From contig NZ_JACSPO010000001.1 in NCBI RefSeq assembly GCF_014837105.1, positions 674,339 to 738,338 of the forward strand: 64,000 nucleotides of DNA. The letters run 5' to 3'. The stretch comes from Oceanitalea stevensii. Lineage in GTDB: Bacteria; Actinomycetota; Actinomycetes; Actinomycetales; Actinomycetaceae. The position numbers and the translations under genes were made by a program. Below, piece by piece: positions 63,911 to 64,000 of this stretch. Every line of letters starts with the position of its first letter. The first letter of the stretch is position 1. A model generated the notes under the pieces. That model had not been told where the DNA came from, searched no databases, and saw nothing but the letters and a program-made list of their open reading frames with translations.

Positions 63911-64000
63911 ATGGACGGACGGGACCGCCGACGCTCGGCGTGGGTCGCCGCGCTCGTCGGGGTGGGCGTCATGGCGGCCGTCGACGAGATCGTCTTCCAC
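63911..64000 (+). CDS. DUF2243 membrane protein, partial
   Basis: 30 residues to the window edge (MDGRDRRRSAWVAALVGVGV then MAAVDEIVFH). The RRSAWVAALVGVGVMAAVDEIVFH opening matches the first helix of DUF2243 proteins, integral membrane proteins of unknown function. GGGAGGGAGCGGGAG precedes ATG. Confidence 0.75.
   Translation, partial: MDGRDRRRSAWVAALVGVGVMAAVDEIVFH

Overview
The window is about 72% G+C, gene-dense, and uses many GTG starts and short ATGA/GTGA/TGATG overlaps. Gene content (parA-scpA-scpB-rluB-tyrA-cmk, der, 13E12-type DUF222/HNH, an MT0933-like small protein, SARP regulator, rlmC, SOS box of the TCGAAC-N4-GTTCGA type) points to an actinobacterium, probably a member of the Micrococcales. 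Genus cannot be fixed from sequence alone. A recurring TANNNT hexamer 6-9 nt before the start codon suggests that many mRNAs are leaderless.

Layout. 0-10.9 kb is core chromosome: tkt and ctaB diverge, followed by xerD, a small antitoxin-like gene, a ParA ATPase, scpA/scpB, rluB, tyrA, cmk and plsC. 10.9-14.9 kb holds a two-gene ABC exporter (minus) diverging from a NarL-type two-component pair (plus), sitting between plsC and der. 15-18.2 kb is der, a membrane protein and an SDR dehydrogenase. 18.4-19.8 kb is a scarred, lower-G+C stretch behind tRNA-Pro(GGG): a frameshifted PD-(D/E)XK endonuclease gene and the remains of a response-regulator gene. 19.8-30.5 kb is a catabolic island: FCD/GntR regulator, DJ-1/PfpI protein and alpha/beta hydrolase (minus) diverge from a seven-gene operon of Fe-alcohol dehydrogenase, aldehyde dehydrogenase and an ABC importer with two different ATPases. 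30.5-34.4 kb is a serine-hydrolase lipoprotein/histidine kinase/response regulator operon. 34.6-40.7 kb carries two HNH proteins, a very large secreted purple-acid-phosphatase-like protein, a PH-like membrane protein and a penicillin-binding-like hydrolase.

40.7-47.1 kb is the most striking locus. Reading leftward, a SARP regulator is followed by a tightly coupled operon: a subtilisin-like protease with a 150-residue C-terminal tail containing 17 cysteines in a Cys-Pro-Ser/Thr array, an APH-like kinase, a HopA1-like lyase and a LanC cyclase. Kinase plus HopA1 lyase is the dehydratase pair of class V lanthipeptides and thioamitides; LanC forms (methyl)lanthionines. No separate precursor gene is visible, so I infer that the protease carries its own lanthipeptide-like substrate as its tail. 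A 91-residue inhibitor-I9/propeptide-like protein is encoded convergently next door.

47.2-56.2 kb contains a second PH-like paralogue, a TIGR01777 epimerase diverging from an SOS-controlled DUF222/HNH gene, a GyrI-like protein, YccF, a Gfo/Idh/MocA oxidoreductase and a BCCT (BetT-like) osmolyte transporter. 56.4-64 kb contains a leaderless-peptide GH10 xylanase, GNAT, a CinA-N/MoaB-like protein, the 5-oxoprolinase genes pxpA and a fused pxpB-pxpC, a degenerate PfkB-like protein, rlmC and the start of a DUF2243 gene. Several gene ends carry recent tandem duplications of terminator-like hairpins.
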